A stretch of 64,000 nucleotides of DNA from Pseudomonas sp. IPO3778. Lineage in GTDB: Bacteria; Pseudomonadota; Gammaproteobacteria; Pseudomonadales; Pseudomonadaceae. The translations under genes were made by a program, and so were the position numbers. The stretch spans positions 1-64,000 of the forward strand of contig NZ_JACARC010000068.1 in assembly GCF_013386825.1 (NCBI RefSeq). Direction: 5' to 3'. Shown piece by piece: positions 42,406 through 51,592 of the stretch. Each line of letters opens with the position of its first letter. Positions within the stretch are counted from its first letter, which is position 1. The notes below the pieces were generated by a model, which worked only from the letters and a program-made list of their open reading frames with translations, had not been told where the DNA came from and did no database searches.

Positions 42406-44964
42406 ATGAAAGGCAAGGGAATTCAGCAAACCGTGTTGGCCATGATGGTCGGTGCGGTGGCTACGCAAGTGAGTGCGGTTGATACGGATATCACGACAGG
42501 GCAGAACAGCTGGGCAGGTGAAAATCTCAGCCAGCCGTTGACGCTCACCGGCAGCCGCTCGGTGGTGGCGCAGAACCCGTTCACCTACGGTGTCACCTTC
42601 GGCGATACCAACATCCAGGGTTCGCTGGTGAACCGTGCCGATATTTCCATGAGTGGCAATGCCCGTGCCGTTGGCGCGTTTGCCGTTGATGGTGCGTTCA
42701 CCCCAGGTGGCATGCCGGTGGGCGGTACCATCACCGGCGATATCATTCAGGCCGGTACACTCACAATGACAGGCCTGCCAGACGCCGAAGGGTTTGAAGT
42801 CGGCGGCACGACGGTGGGTGGCAGCATCATCAACTCGGGCAAGATCATCATTGATTCCACTGGCCAGCCTTTCGGAGCAGGCGAGGGGATCTACATCAAT
42901 GGCACCACCATCGGTGGCGACCTGTCCAACACCGGGCTGGTGGACGTCACCGGCGATGAAGGCACCGGCCTGATTCTGGATCGGCACAATAATTTGTCGG
43001 TGATCATCGGCGGCAAGCTGCTCAATTCCGGCACCATTCGGGTCTCCGGTGAAGAGGCCGTGGGCATGGACCTTGAAGCCCCTACCAGTGACCTGAGCAT
43101 TGAAAACAGCGGGTTGATTTCCGCCAATGGCAACCATGCCACCGCCGTGCAGGTATACGAGGGCTCTATCGATTACCTGCTGAATACCGGCACGATTGAA
43201 GCCAAGGGCAGCGATGCCACGGCCTTCAATCTGCGCGGTGCGGACTTTACCGCCAACCTGCCTTCCGGCGCGCGGGGCCTCATCAACCGCGGCACCATCA
43301 GTGCAGGCGGTACGGCGATTCTGGTCACGCCCCAGGAGCAGCTTACGGCGTTTGAAATCAACCAACAGGCCGGTGAAATTCGCAGCGAGTCCGGCACGGC
43401 CATTGACGGTGCGGGCCTGGCGAGCCTGAACTGGACGGGTGGCAAGATCACCGGCAACATCCTGAACACCACCGCTGTGAACATCGCCGGCCAGGCCGAT
43501 TTTGTCGGCAACCGCATCGCCAGCCCGGTGTCGATCAATGCCGGCTCGCTGAACCTGTCGGCCCCCGGCACTACCCTCGTGGGTGACCTGAACGTTGCGT
43601 CCGGCGCGGGCATCGACATGCGCTTGAGCAACGCCTACCTGCCTTCGGCGACTTATCTGACGGTATCCGGTACAGCGAATTTCGCCCTGGGCTCCAGGCT
43701 GACCGTGAACGCCAAACCCGGAGATTTCAGCGCCCCTTCCGGCGGCACCGAATACACCCTGTTAAGTGCCAGCAGTCTGAAAAACCATGGCCTGACAGTT
43801 ACCAGCAACTCGTCGTTGCTGGATGTGCTCGGCTACTCGGCCGATGCGCAGACAGTCAAGGCCGTTGTGGCGGTGAAAAGCGATCAGCAGGTGCAACAGG
43901 ATTTGAGCAGCGCAGGTGCCAGCCGGTCGGCTATCACCGCGCTCAACGAGCTGAAAAATCATGTGCTTGGGCAGTTGAGCCCGAACGATCCGCTGTTCAA
44001 GGCCTCGGCCGGGAGCGGGCAGGCATTGGCGCAACTGGCTGAACAGCTTAAACCTGATGTGAGCCGCGGCGCGCTGGATGTGGCGTTGTCGGGGCAGACC
44101 GTGATCAACGGCGCGATCTTCAACCGCCTCACCGGCCAGCGTGAAAACCGCGAAGCCGCTGGCGTGTGGGTGCAAGGCCTGAGCAGCAACATGGACCAGG
44201 ACGGCCGTGACGGTGACAACGGCTACTCGGCCAACAGCAGCGGCGTGGCGGTGGGCGCGGACGGTCGGTGGAGCGACACCACGACCCTCGGGGTGGCCTA
44301 CAGCTACCTCAATTCCACTATCCATTCCGACCTGGGCAACAAGACTGAAGTGCAAGGCAACGCGCTGTCGCTGTACGGCAACTGGTCGCTGCAGAACTGG
44401 TTTGTCGATGGCAGCCTGAGCTACGGCCATAACGACAACGACAGCAAACGCCATGTGGCGGGCACCACCGCCAAGGGCAGTTACGGCAGCGATGTGTTGT
44501 CGGCAAGCGTGCTGGGTGGCTACACCTTCAGACTTTCGGATGCCGTATCGATTGAACCGCGGGTGGCGGCCCGTTACTCCAGCGTGCGTATGGACGGCTT
44601 CAACGAGAAGGGTTCTTCTGCGGCGTTGAGCACCGGTTCACAGCGTTATGAAGTGGGTGAATTGGGCGCGGGCCTGCGCCTGGCGGGTAACCTGCCGCTC
44701 TCCACCGGCAGCCTGCAACCGGAGGCCACCTTGATGGCCTATCACGACCTGATGGGCGACCGTGTGGCGCAGACCTCCAGCTTTGTGCTGGGCGGCTCGG
44801 CGTTCACCGTTACCGGTGCTTCCGTGGCGCGGGACAGCTACGAGGCCAGTGTGGGCCTGAACTATCAGGTGTCGGCGCTGACCGTGGGTGCCAGCTACAC
44901 CCGCCAGGCGCGCAGCGGGTTTGATGCCGATGGGGTCATGCTTAAGGCGCGGTATGCGTTTTAA
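42406..44964 (+). CDS. Autotransporter (type Va) outer-membrane beta-barrel protein
   Basis: An 852-residue protein with a signal peptide (about 1-24, ending VSA), a repetitive Gly/Asn/Thr-rich passenger predicted as a beta-helix (about 25-520, with recurrent units such as GGSIINSGKIIID, GGDLSNTGLVDVTGDEG, GGKLLNSGTIRVSGEE) and a C-terminal autotransporter barrel (about 575-852; GVWVQGLSSNMDQDG, VAVGADGRWSDTTTLGVAYSY), ending LKARYAF. No protease triad or lipase motif is evident in the passenger, so an adhesin or surface-structural role is more likely than an enzyme. It follows pgaABCD, fitting a surface/biofilm locus. Confidence 0.88.
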   Translation: MKGKGIQQTVLAMMVGAVATQVSAVDTDITTGQNSWAGENLSQPLTLTGSRSVVAQNPFTYGVTFGDTNIQGSLVNRADISMSGNARAVGAFAVDGAFTPGGMPVGGTITGDIIQAGTLTMTGLPDAEGFEVGGTTVGGSIINSGKIIIDSTGQPFGAGEGIYINGTTIGGDLSNTGLVDVTGDEGTGLILDRHNNLSVIIGGKLLNSGTIRVSGEEAVGMDLEAPTSDLSIENSGLISANGNHATAVQVYEGSIDYLLNTGTIEAKGSDATAFNLRGADFTANLPSGARGLINRGTISAGGTAILVTPQEQLTAFEINQQAGEIRSESGTAIDGAGLASLNWTGGKITGNILNTTAVNIAGQADFVGNRIASPVSINAGSLNLSAPGTTLVGDLNVASGAGIDMRLSNAYLPSATYLTVSGTANFALGSRLTVNAKPGDFSAPSGGTEYTLLSASSLKNHGLTVTSNSSLLDVLGYSADAQTVKAVVAVKSDQQVQQDLSSAGASRSAITALNELKNHVLGQLSPNDPLFKASAGSGQALAQLAEQLKPDVSRGALDVALSGQTVINGAIFNRLTGQRENREAAGVWVQGLSSNMDQDGRDGDNGYSANSSGVAVGADGRWSDTTTLGVAYSYLNSTIHSDLGNKTEVQGNALSLYGNWSLQNWFVDGSLSYGHNDNDSKRHVAGTTAKGSYGSDVLSASVLGGYTFRLSDAVSIEPRVAARYSSVRMDGFNEKGSSAALSTGSQRYEVGELGAGLRLAGNLPLSTGSLQPEATLMAYHDLMGDRVAQTSSFVLGGSAFTVTGASVARDSYEASVGLNYQVSALTVGASYTRQARSGFDADGVMLKARYAF

Positions 44965-45050
44965 ACCCTAACGTTGATAGAACAAATGGCGTCGGGCCAC
45001 GGCTTTTGCAGGTGGCTCGACTTGCTGGTTATCTTAGGGAACATGAAATC

Positions 45051-45494
45051 ATGAGTATTGCGCAGCCAAGCCTTGCAAAAGCCGCCTACGCTCTGGCGAG
45101 CCCCGTCAAACGATTGGCCGGCTATGTCGTGGACCTGGCCGTCGTGTTTTTTATCCTGTTTTTAAAAGGCTTCCTGATGCATTTGCCCATGCGGTTCGGG
45201 TCGGCCTTGAGCCTGAACATTTTTCAGGGGGTCGAATACTTCCTGGCCTTGCTCGCCCTGGGTTACTTCCTGTTCTGCGATGCACTCCCCAAGGGTCAAA
45301 GCCTGGGCAAGCGTCTGTTCAACATGTCGGTGGTTGGCTTTCCCTACGGGCCATCCTGCACCGTGCTTCAGTCCGCTTTGAGAAATGCGCCCAAGGGGCT
45401 TTTCAGCATCCTGGACGGGGTATTTGTGCTCTTTGGTTATCGTCGGCGCCTTGGCGACATGCTGGCCAGAACCATCGTGATCAATTCGAAGTAA
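45051..45494 (+). CDS. RDD-family membrane protein
   Basis: A 147-residue protein with the RDD pattern: KRLAGYVVDLAVVFFILFL (the R and D of the first helix), a second hydrophobic stretch (EYFLALLALGYFLFCDAL), the PKGQSLGKRLFNMSVVG block after it and RRRLGDMLARTIVI near the C-terminus. The family contains transport-related and regulatory membrane proteins; substrate unknown. ATG at 45051 is preferred; an in-frame opening from 45006 adds residues without a site. The next small gene starts 24 nt later. Confidence 0.85.
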   Translation: MSIAQPSLAKAAYALASPVKRLAGYVVDLAVVFFILFLKGFLMHLPMRFGSALSLNIFQGVEYFLALLALGYFLFCDALPKGQSLGKRLFNMSVVGFPYGPSCTVLQSALRNAPKGLFSILDGVFVLFGYRRRLGDMLARTIVINSK

Positions 45495-45517
45495 TACGCG
45501 CGAGCAGGAGACAGGTC

Positions 45518-45742
45518 GTGGTCATGACGTTGGTAATGATTGGGCTGAGCCTGGCGATTTTGATGCAGCTGGCCATTTTTTGTGTGGCCGTTAAAAACTC
45601 GCTGGCCCATGCGCTGCTGTGCCTGTTTATTCCCTGCTATGTGTATGTGTATGCCAGAAAAGATCGCCAGGCCAGGCCCTTCCTTTGGGGTTGGTACGCC
45701 GGTATCGGCTTTCTGGCTGCCGGGGCGATTGCCTCGAATTGA
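45518..45742 (+). CDS. Small two-helix membrane protein
   Basis: A 74-residue protein with TM helices at about 4-24 and 52-70 separated by a basic loop (VYVYARKDRQARPF). GTG at 45518 has AGGAG about seven nt upstream; ATG at 45524 is the alternative. No family is recognised. Its place directly behind the RDD gene suggests co-expression. Confidence 0.65.
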   Translation: MVMTLVMIGLSLAILMQLAIFCVAVKNSLAHALLCLFIPCYVYVYARKDRQARPFLWGWYAGIGFLAAGAIASN

Positions 45743-45816
45743 GGCAGGGCTCGAAAAGGCGCGGGCAATTCCGTAAAATGAAGTCAAAGTGACATCATTC
45801 AAGGAAGAACTCAGAC

Positions 45817-46398
45817 ATGCGCGTTTTTGCTTTACTCCTGGCATTCAGCTTTCTGGCGGGCTGCGCCTCCAAGCCGGCTTACTACATTTCACCCGCCCCG
45901 GTTCAGATCCCCAAGACCGCCACCTATTGGCTCGACACCTTCGACGTTGACGTGGTGGGTAAGAACGAACGCTTCCTGCCGGATGAAAAAGTCCGCGAGC
46001 AACTGGGCATCGACCTGGTCAACCGCCTGTTGAAGGCCAAGCGCTACGCCACCAGCAAGGAAAGCGCCGACTATCTGCTGGATGTGAATCTGGTCTACAC
46101 ACGGCATATCCAGGATTCCAAGGGCGGACTCGCCACGGTGCTCGTCGCTGACAACACCATCCTGTTGAGTGTCGACTTCAACTACCAGGTCAAGGTCAAG
46201 AAAGGCGGCGCCGAGGTGTTGCACTTTGCCAAGGACCGCACTGGCCTGGTGCCGGGTGGCGTGTTGGGGCAGTGGCAGCAATACAAGACCATGGGCGCGG
46301 TGATCAGTAACACCGGAAACGCCAGCGTCGAGCCTTTTTACACGGGCGTACTGAGCCGCTTTATCGTCGATGACTTGCGGGATATTCCGTCGCGCTAA
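45817..46398 (+). CDS. Putative lipoprotein of unknown function
   Basis: A 193-residue protein with a lipoprotein signal (MRVFALLLAFSFLAGC, lipobox LAGC) followed by Ala-Ser, consistent with sorting to the outer membrane. The mature part mixes alpha and beta (TYWLDTFDVDVVGKNERFLP, LLDVNLVYTRHIQDSKGG, DNTILLSVDFNYQVKVKKGG). This resembles small periplasmic lipoproteins of the LPP20/DUF4410 type in outline only. AAGGAAG precedes the ATG. No partner is evident. Confidence 0.75.
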   Translation: MRVFALLLAFSFLAGCASKPAYYISPAPVQIPKTATYWLDTFDVDVVGKNERFLPDEKVREQLGIDLVNRLLKAKRYATSKESADYLLDVNLVYTRHIQDSKGGLATVLVADNTILLSVDFNYQVKVKKGGAEVLHFAKDRTGLVPGGVLGQWQQYKTMGAVISNTGNASVEPFYTGVLSRFIVDDLRDIPSR

Positions 46399-46471
46399 CG
46401 TGCGTTAACCCGAATCGCCAGTGCCTTGCGTCTGACCTTGTGAACGGTCATTCATTCACGAGGTTCAGCCC

Positions 46472-48133
46472 ATGTCCCGTCCTCTTCTGCTGTTGCGCCC
46501 TGCCGCCCAAGGCTTCACCGTGACCCTGCTGGTGGCGCTTGCCGGGTGTGGGCTTTCTTCATCCCGCGACGTGGCCAAGCCGGCTGAATCGGCGCCTGTT
46601 GCGCAGATGCAAAGCGAACCGGCCCAAGCTCAGGGTGCCAGGGTCAAACGGATGGTTGCGCCGGCACCGATGGCCGCGCGGTTGGTCATGAACGACTCGA
46701 TCGTCATGCAGTACCAGGCCGAGCCGCGAGAGCGCTATCAGAACCTCCCGGACAACCCGATCCGCAGCGTGGCCGAAACGCCGGTCTCCACCTTCAGCGT
46801 CGACGTCGATACCGGCAGCTATGCCAACGTAAGGCGTTTCCTCAACCAAGGCAGCCTGCCGCCCGAAGGTGCTGTGCGACTGGAGGAGATGGTCAATTAC
46901 TTCCCCTACGACTACGCGTTGCCCACCGATGGCTCGCCCTTTGGCGTGACCACCGAAGTGGCCCCGTCACCGTGGAACCCGCACACCCGATTGCTGCGCA
47001 TCGGTATCAAGGCCTCGGACCGCGCCGTGGCGGACCTGGCCCCGGCCAACCTGGTGTTTCTGGTGGACGTGTCCGGCTCGATGAACCGGCGCGAAGGCCT
47101 GCCGCTGGTCAAGAGCACCCTGAAATTGCTGGTGGACCAACTGCGTGACCAGGACCGGGTGTCGCTGGTGGTCTACGCGGGCGAGTCGCGGGTGGTGCTC
47201 AAGCCTACGTCGGGACGGGATAAAACCACGATCCGCAACGCCATCGACCAGTTGACGGCGGGTGGCTCCACCGCCGGCGCCTCGGGTATCGAAATGGCCT
47301 ACCAGATGGCCCGCGAAGGGTTTATCGACAAAGGCATCAACCGCATCCTGCTGGCCACCGACGGCGACTTTAATGTGGGTGTCAGTGACTTCGACAGCCT
47401 CAAGCAAATGGCCGTCGACCAGCGCAAAAGCGGCGTGTCACTGACCACCCTTGGCTTTGGTGTGGATAACTACAACGAACACCTGATGGAACAACTGGCC
47501 GATGCCGGTGACGGTAACTACGCCTACATCGACAACCTGCGCGAAGCCCGCAAGGTGCTGGTGGACCAACTCAGCTCGACCCTCGCGGTGGTGGCCCGGG
47601 ATGTGAAGCTGCAAGTGGAATTCAACCCGGCGCAGGTCAGCGAATACCGACTGCTGGGCTATGAAAACCGCGCCTTGAAGCGAGAGGATTTCAACAACGA
47701 CAAGGTCGACGCCGGAGAGATCGGTACAGGGCACACGGTGACCGCGTTGTATGAAATTGTCCCGAAAGGCGCACAGGGCTGGCTGGAGCCACTGCGCTAC
47801 GCATCGCCACCCAATGCTGACGGTAAAACCTCCGAATTGGCCATGCTGCGGGTACGCTACAAGCCGGCTGAAGGTGGCAATAGCCGACTGATCGAACACC
47901 CGATCAGCAACGAGCAGAGCGCCAAGCCCAGCGACGACCTGCGCTTCTCGGCTGCCGTGGCCGCCTTCGCCCAGCAACTCAAGGGTGATGGCCGCTACAC
48001 TGGCAGCATGAGCTTCAAGGACACGGCCGCACTGGCCCGCTCCGCCCGGGGCGACGACCCCTACGGTCTGCGCGGCGAGTTTGTGCAACTGGTTGAATTG
48101 GCCCAGAGCCTCCAGGCCCCGGCCAAACACTGA
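46472..48133 (+). CDS. von Willebrand factor A-domain lipoprotein (YfbK-like)
   Basis: A 553-residue protein with a lipobox (LVALAGCG), a vWF_A N-terminal domain (about 85-180: STFSVDVDTGSYANVRRFLN, VRLEEMVNYFPYDY), the vWA domain with MIDAS motif LVFLVDVSGSMNRREGLPL (about 190-365) and a DUF3520 C-terminal domain (about 370-550). E. coli YfbK is the best-known relative, of unclear role. It is followed by an ECF sigma factor and a membrane protein, so it may act as a periplasmic sensor for this sigma module; this is inference. Confidence 0.9.
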   Translation: MSRPLLLLRPAAQGFTVTLLVALAGCGLSSSRDVAKPAESAPVAQMQSEPAQAQGARVKRMVAPAPMAARLVMNDSIVMQYQAEPRERYQNLPDNPIRSVAETPVSTFSVDVDTGSYANVRRFLNQGSLPPEGAVRLEEMVNYFPYDYALPTDGSPFGVTTEVAPSPWNPHTRLLRIGIKASDRAVADLAPANLVFLVDVSGSMNRREGLPLVKSTLKLLVDQLRDQDRVSLVVYAGESRVVLKPTSGRDKTTIRNAIDQLTAGGSTAGASGIEMAYQMAREGFIDKGINRILLATDGDFNVGVSDFDSLKQMAVDQRKSGVSLTTLGFGVDNYNEHLMEQLADAGDGNYAYIDNLREARKVLVDQLSSTLAVVARDVKLQVEFNPAQVSEYRLLGYENRALKREDFNNDKVDAGEIGTGHTVTALYEIVPKGAQGWLEPLRYASPPNADGKTSELAMLRVRYKPAEGGNSRLIEHPISNEQSAKPSDDLRFSAAVAAFAQQLKGDGRYTGSMSFKDTAALARSARGDDPYGLRGEFVQLVELAQSLQAPAKH

Positions 48134-48159
48134 TCCACCTCAAAGGAGTGCACCACCTG

Positions 48160-48720
48160 ATGGAGTCACCCAGCGACGAAGCCCTGCTGTCCCGCTACCG
48201 CAGCGGTGACGGTGCGGCATTCGAGGCCCTGTATGCGCGGCATCGACAGGGGCTTTACCGTTTTCTTGTGTCCTTGAGCAACAAGGCCGAACTGGCCGAG
48301 GAAGTGTTCCAGGACACCTGGCTCAGCCTGATCCGCAGCACCAGCGAGCCACAGGGGCGGGCGAGTTTTCGCACCTGGCTGTTCCAGATTGCCCGCAACC
48401 GCCTGATCGACCACTGGCGCAAGCACGGCGTCCACAATCCGCTGCACGACAGCTACGATGAGCAACTGCACGGCCAGCCCGACGACAGCGCCGGGCCCGA
48501 GCAACTGCTGAGCCTGAGCCGCGACCAGGCGCGCCTCGACACCGCACTGCAAGACTTGCCCGAAGATCAGCGCGAAGTATTCCTGCTGCGCCTGCACGGC
48601 GACCTGGAAGTGCCACAAATCGCCGCGCTGACCGGCGCCCCACTGGAAACGGTAAAAAGCCGCTTGCGTTACGCCCAGCAGAAACTGCGCCGACTGCTGG
48701 CCGAGGAGGTACCCGCATGA
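48160..48720 (+). CDS. ECF RNA polymerase sigma factor
   Basis: A 186-residue sigma factor with region 2 (about 20-90: FEALYARHRQGLYRFLVSLS, ELAEEVFQDTWLSLIRS, FRTWLFQIARNRLIDHWRK) and region 4 (about 125-180: LDTALQDLPEDQREVFLLRL, EVPQIAALTGAPLETVKSRL, RYAQQKLRRLL). It is distinct from the FecI type at 5097. ATG at 48160 lies 11 nt after AAAGGAG; a GTG at 48148 overlaps that site and is unlikely. Its stop overlaps the next gene start. Confidence 0.92.
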   Translation: MESPSDEALLSRYRSGDGAAFEALYARHRQGLYRFLVSLSNKAELAEEVFQDTWLSLIRSTSEPQGRASFRTWLFQIARNRLIDHWRKHGVHNPLHDSYDEQLHGQPDDSAGPEQLLSLSRDQARLDTALQDLPEDQREVFLLRLHGDLEVPQIAALTGAPLETVKSRLRYAQQKLRRLLAEEVPA

Positions 48721-49319
48721 CTGACTCCCGACAGACCCCGGAATCAAACGACGACGTGCTGATCGAGCATTTCCGTCAACACACCCGCGGCGAGCCGCCG
48801 GCTTCCCTGGACGCTTTCATCCTGGCCACCGCCCACCGCGAAGCGCCGGTGCGCCAGCCCAACCTGTGGCAGCGCTGGTTACAGGCCTGCCAACGGCCGC
48901 GCTGGCAGATGGCATTTGCCACCGTGGCCGGTGTGGCACTGATGATTGGAGTGGTGATGCGTTCGCCGGTGCCGCAGCCGGAGTTATCCACAGGCACTTA
49001 CGCGGCCGCCCCGCAGGAACTGGCCCGCCCGGCCCCGGCAGCCGCGCCGATGGCTCGATTCTCCGTGGCTCCGCAGGCCGACAGTGCGCCGCAGGTGCAG
49101 GCAGAAGTCGCGGGTTCGCTGGCGGATGAGCCGGTGGCGAAGATGAGCAAACGCGCGGCTGTTGTGCTGCCGCCATTGGAGCAAGGGCTGCAGGAAATCC
49201 TGCGGTTGCGGCAGGCGGGTGAGGCCAAGGCGGCGGATGAGAAACTGCTGGAGTTGCACAAGCGCTTTCCCAAGGAGGATCTGCCGGCGCGGTTGGAGGC
49301 GTTGCGACAACAACACTGA
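48717..49319 (+). CDS. Single-pass membrane protein, putative anti-sigma partner
   Basis: A 200-residue protein: a cytoplasmic N-terminal segment (1-60), one TM helix (about 66-82, MAFATVAGVALMIGVVM), an Ala/Pro-rich periplasmic linker (about 85-145) and a short helical C-terminus (LEQGLQEILRLRQAGEAKAA). It overlaps the ECF sigma gene by ATGA, as cognate anti-sigma factors do. No zinc-binding HxxxCxxC anti-sigma motif is present. The assignment rests on position and topology only. Confidence 0.6.
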   Translation: MTDSRQTPESNDDVLIEHFRQHTRGEPPASLDAFILATAHREAPVRQPNLWQRWLQACQRPRWQMAFATVAGVALMIGVVMRSPVPQPELSTGTYAAAPQELARPAPAAAPMARFSVAPQADSAPQVQAEVAGSLADEPVAKMSKRAAVVLPPLEQGLQEILRLRQAGEAKAADEKLLELHKRFPKEDLPARLEALRQQH

Positions 49320-49372
49320 AATGTCCTGTTCAAAAGCCCTGAATCTAATTTGGGACTTTTGACGGACGCTTT

Positions 49373-49401
49373 TTGCAACAACCTAGCCGTTCGGCTAGTA
49401 C
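49373..49401 (+). promoter_or_regulatory. Candidate jet promoter with a 16-bp palindrome in the spacer
   Basis: TTGCAA (49373-49378), a 17-bp spacer and TAGTAC (49396-49401) could form a weak promoter. The perfect palindrome CTAGCCGTTCGGCTAG (49383-49398) fills the spacer and overlaps the -10. A second inverted repeat, GAGTT-CGTT-AACTC (49447-49460), lies just before jetA. Both are possible repressor sites. The -10 match is poor, so confidence is low. Confidence 0.4.
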
Positions 49402-49475
49402 GTCAATTTAGGAGTGGAAAATACCTCGGCTTGGCGCCATTGTTTTGAGTTCGTTAACTCTACAATCGGTACGTG

Positions 49476-50930
49476 ATGGATTACGCCACCCTTGAAAGCC
49501 TGCGAATGCATCATCCGGCATGGCGGTTGCTGTGCTCGGACCACGGTTCGCTGGTTGCAAGTTTTTTGCACCGCGTGTTTGTCGCCCCCAACGTGCGAAT
49601 CATTGCCGCCGCTGACCTGGCGGAGGCGCTGGAAGACGAGTTGTTCGCCTTGCGCAGGCAACTGGACGACAACGCCTTTCCCAAGTCTGCGCTGTATTAC
49701 CTCAATGATTGGGCCAGCCCGGAAAAGGGCTGGCTGCGCAAGTTTTACCGTCAAGACGACGACGAGCCACAGTTTGATTTGACGCCGTCTACCGAGAAGG
49801 CCATCGCTTGGTTGGCTTCCCTCGTTGAGCGGGGGTTTGTCGGTACCGAGTCCAGGTTGCTGACACTGTTCGAGCTGCTTAAGCAGATGAGCGAGGGCAG
49901 TGAAGCGGATCCGGCAAAGCGTGTGGCCGAGTTGCGTAAGCGCCGGGATGAACTGGATGCGGAGATCTCACAGATCCTGGGTGGTGATGTGCCTCTCCTG
50001 CACGATACAGCCCTGAAAGATCGCTTCCAGCAATTTACTCAGTTGTCACGGGAGCTGCTCGCCGATTTTCGAGAGGTCGAAGATAACTTTCGCCTGCTGG
50101 ATCGACGTGTACGTGAGCGAATCGCTTTATGGGGTGGCGCCAAGGGTGAGCTGCTGGAGCAGATCATGGGCGAGCGCGATGCTATTTCAGACTCCGATCA
50201 GGGCCGTAGTTTCAGGGCGTTCTGGGGGTTCTTGATGTCGACCAGCCGTCAGGAGGAGCTGACACGGATGCTTGATCATGTGCTTGCCTTGGCGCCGGTG
50301 ATGGAATTGAAGCCGGATATTCGCACTCGTCGCGTGCATTACGACTGGCTTGAGGCGGGCGAACATACCCAGCGCATGGTCGCGCAACTTTCCCAGCAGT
50401 TGCGACGCTTTCTGGATGATCAGGTATGGCTGGAAAACCGCCGAATCATGGACATCCTGCGGGCGGTAGAAGCCAAGACCCTGCGCGTTCGTGAGCATCC
50501 CCCCGCGGGCAACTTTATGCTTATGGCCGATGTGTCGGCCCGTATCGAATTGCCCATGGAACGGCCCTTGCACACACTGACCCTGAAGCCCGACTTTGCC
50601 GGCATGAGCGTGCAAGTCGGCGACGATGATCTCGACGTGAGTGCCTTGTACAACGAGCGGATGGTCGACCTTGCGAGGCTCGCTGCTCATATCGATCAGG
50701 CACTGCAGACCCGCTCGCAAATCACATTGTGTGAGTTGATCCGATTACAACCGTTGCGCCAAGGGTTGGCCGAGTTGGTGGCCTATCTTCACTTGGCCAG
50801 CGAAACATTTACCAGCGTCGTCGATGACAGCCAGAACGAGCCGATTGTGTGGACGGCTACGTCCATTGACGGCCATCCCGTACAAAAGCAGGCACGGCTG
50901 GCGCGCGTTATTTTTGTGAGGCACGGATGA
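49476..50930 (+). CDS. jetA: Wadjet anti-plasmid protein JetA (DUF3375, kleisin/MukF-like)
   Basis: A 484-residue DUF3375 protein. Recognisable blocks: LESLRMHHPAWRLLCSDHGS at the N-terminus, WLRKFYRQDDDEPQFDLTPS, ALEWL-type segment KAIAWLASLVERGFVGTESR and the helical LLTLFELLKQMSEGSEADP. It is the kleisin-like subunit that joins the SMC-like JetC in the type I Wadjet complex, which recognises and cleaves circular plasmid DNA. The gene is first in the operon and overlaps jetB by four bases. No clear ribosome site precedes ATG 49476; GTG at 49473 is possible. Base composition is less GC-rich than the genes to the left. Confidence 0.93.
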   Translation: MDYATLESLRMHHPAWRLLCSDHGSLVASFLHRVFVAPNVRIIAAADLAEALEDELFALRRQLDDNAFPKSALYYLNDWASPEKGWLRKFYRQDDDEPQFDLTPSTEKAIAWLASLVERGFVGTESRLLTLFELLKQMSEGSEADPAKRVAELRKRRDELDAEISQILGGDVPLLHDTALKDRFQQFTQLSRELLADFREVEDNFRLLDRRVRERIALWGGAKGELLEQIMGERDAISDSDQGRSFRAFWGFLMSTSRQEELTRMLDHVLALAPVMELKPDIRTRRVHYDWLEAGEHTQRMVAQLSQQLRRFLDDQVWLENRRIMDILRAVEAKTLRVREHPPAGNFMLMADVSARIELPMERPLHTLTLKPDFAGMSVQVGDDDLDVSALYNERMVDLARLAAHIDQALQTRSQITLCELIRLQPLRQGLAELVAYLHLASETFTSVVDDSQNEPIVWTATSIDGHPVQKQARLARVIFVRHG

Positions 50931-51592
50931 GCGAAGAACAACATGCGCCGGACGTGGTTATAGACGTTGCCGCAGCAGATCTGTCGACGCTGCTGGTTTT
51001 GCTGCTTAAGGGGGTGATTTATCGTGAAGGTGATGAGCGTCTGTGGGGGACGTTACTCAACTGGCAGACCCAGGTTCGCGGTTACGTGACGGTGCTGGGT
51101 CTGGAGTTAATGTTGGATGAGGCCGAAGGCTACGCTTTCCTGCGCAGCCGTGCCGAGGCCGACGAGGATGAACCGCAGGTTCGGGTGCCACGGCTTGTTG
51201 CGCGTAGACCGCTGTCATTTCCGGTCAGTCTGCTCTTGGCCTTGCTGCGAAAAAAACTGGCAGAGTTCGACGCCTCTGGCGGTGAAACGAGGCTGGTGCT
51301 GACTCGTGATGAAATCGTCGAACTGATTCGCGTTTTTTTGCCCGACAGCAGCAACGAAGCCCGGCTTGTTGATCAGATTGATGCACACATCACCAAGATC
51401 ATCGAGCTGGGTTTTTTACGCCGCCTCAAGAGTACCGCCGGACCCTTGAGCTATGAAGTGCGGCGCATCCTCAAGGCGTTTGTAGACGCTCAATGGTTGT
51501 CTGACTTCGATAAGCGGCTTGGGCAGTACCAGATGCGTCTTTCGGGAGAAAGCGAGTCAGCGCCTGATGGCGTGCAGGAGATTGAACAATGA
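50927..51592 (+). CDS. jetB: Wadjet protein JetB (DUF4194, MukE-like)
   Basis: A 221-residue DUF4194 protein with tandem winged-helix character (LSTLLVLLLKGVIYREGDER, LEADEDEPQVRVPRLV-type loop read here as AEADEDEPQVRVPRLVARRP, LSFPVSLLLALLRKKLAEFD, LRRLKSTAGPLSYEVRRIL). It is the KITE-type subunit that binds the JetA kleisin. ATGA-type overlaps at both ends show tight coupling with jetA and jetC. Confidence 0.93.
   Translation: MSEEQHAPDVVIDVAAADLSTLLVLLLKGVIYREGDERLWGTLLNWQTQVRGYVTVLGLELMLDEAEGYAFLRSRAEADEDEPQVRVPRLVARRPLSFPVSLLLALLRKKLAEFDASGGETRLVLTRDEIVELIRVFLPDSSNEARLVDQIDAHITKIIELGFLRRLKSTAGPLSYEVRRILKAFVDAQWLSDFDKRLGQYQMRLSGESESAPDGVQEIEQ

Noticed and set aside
48717..49319. Zinc-binding anti-sigma (ZAS) assignment
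   Set aside because: The HxxxCxxC motif is absent. Only position and single-pass topology support an anti-sigma role.
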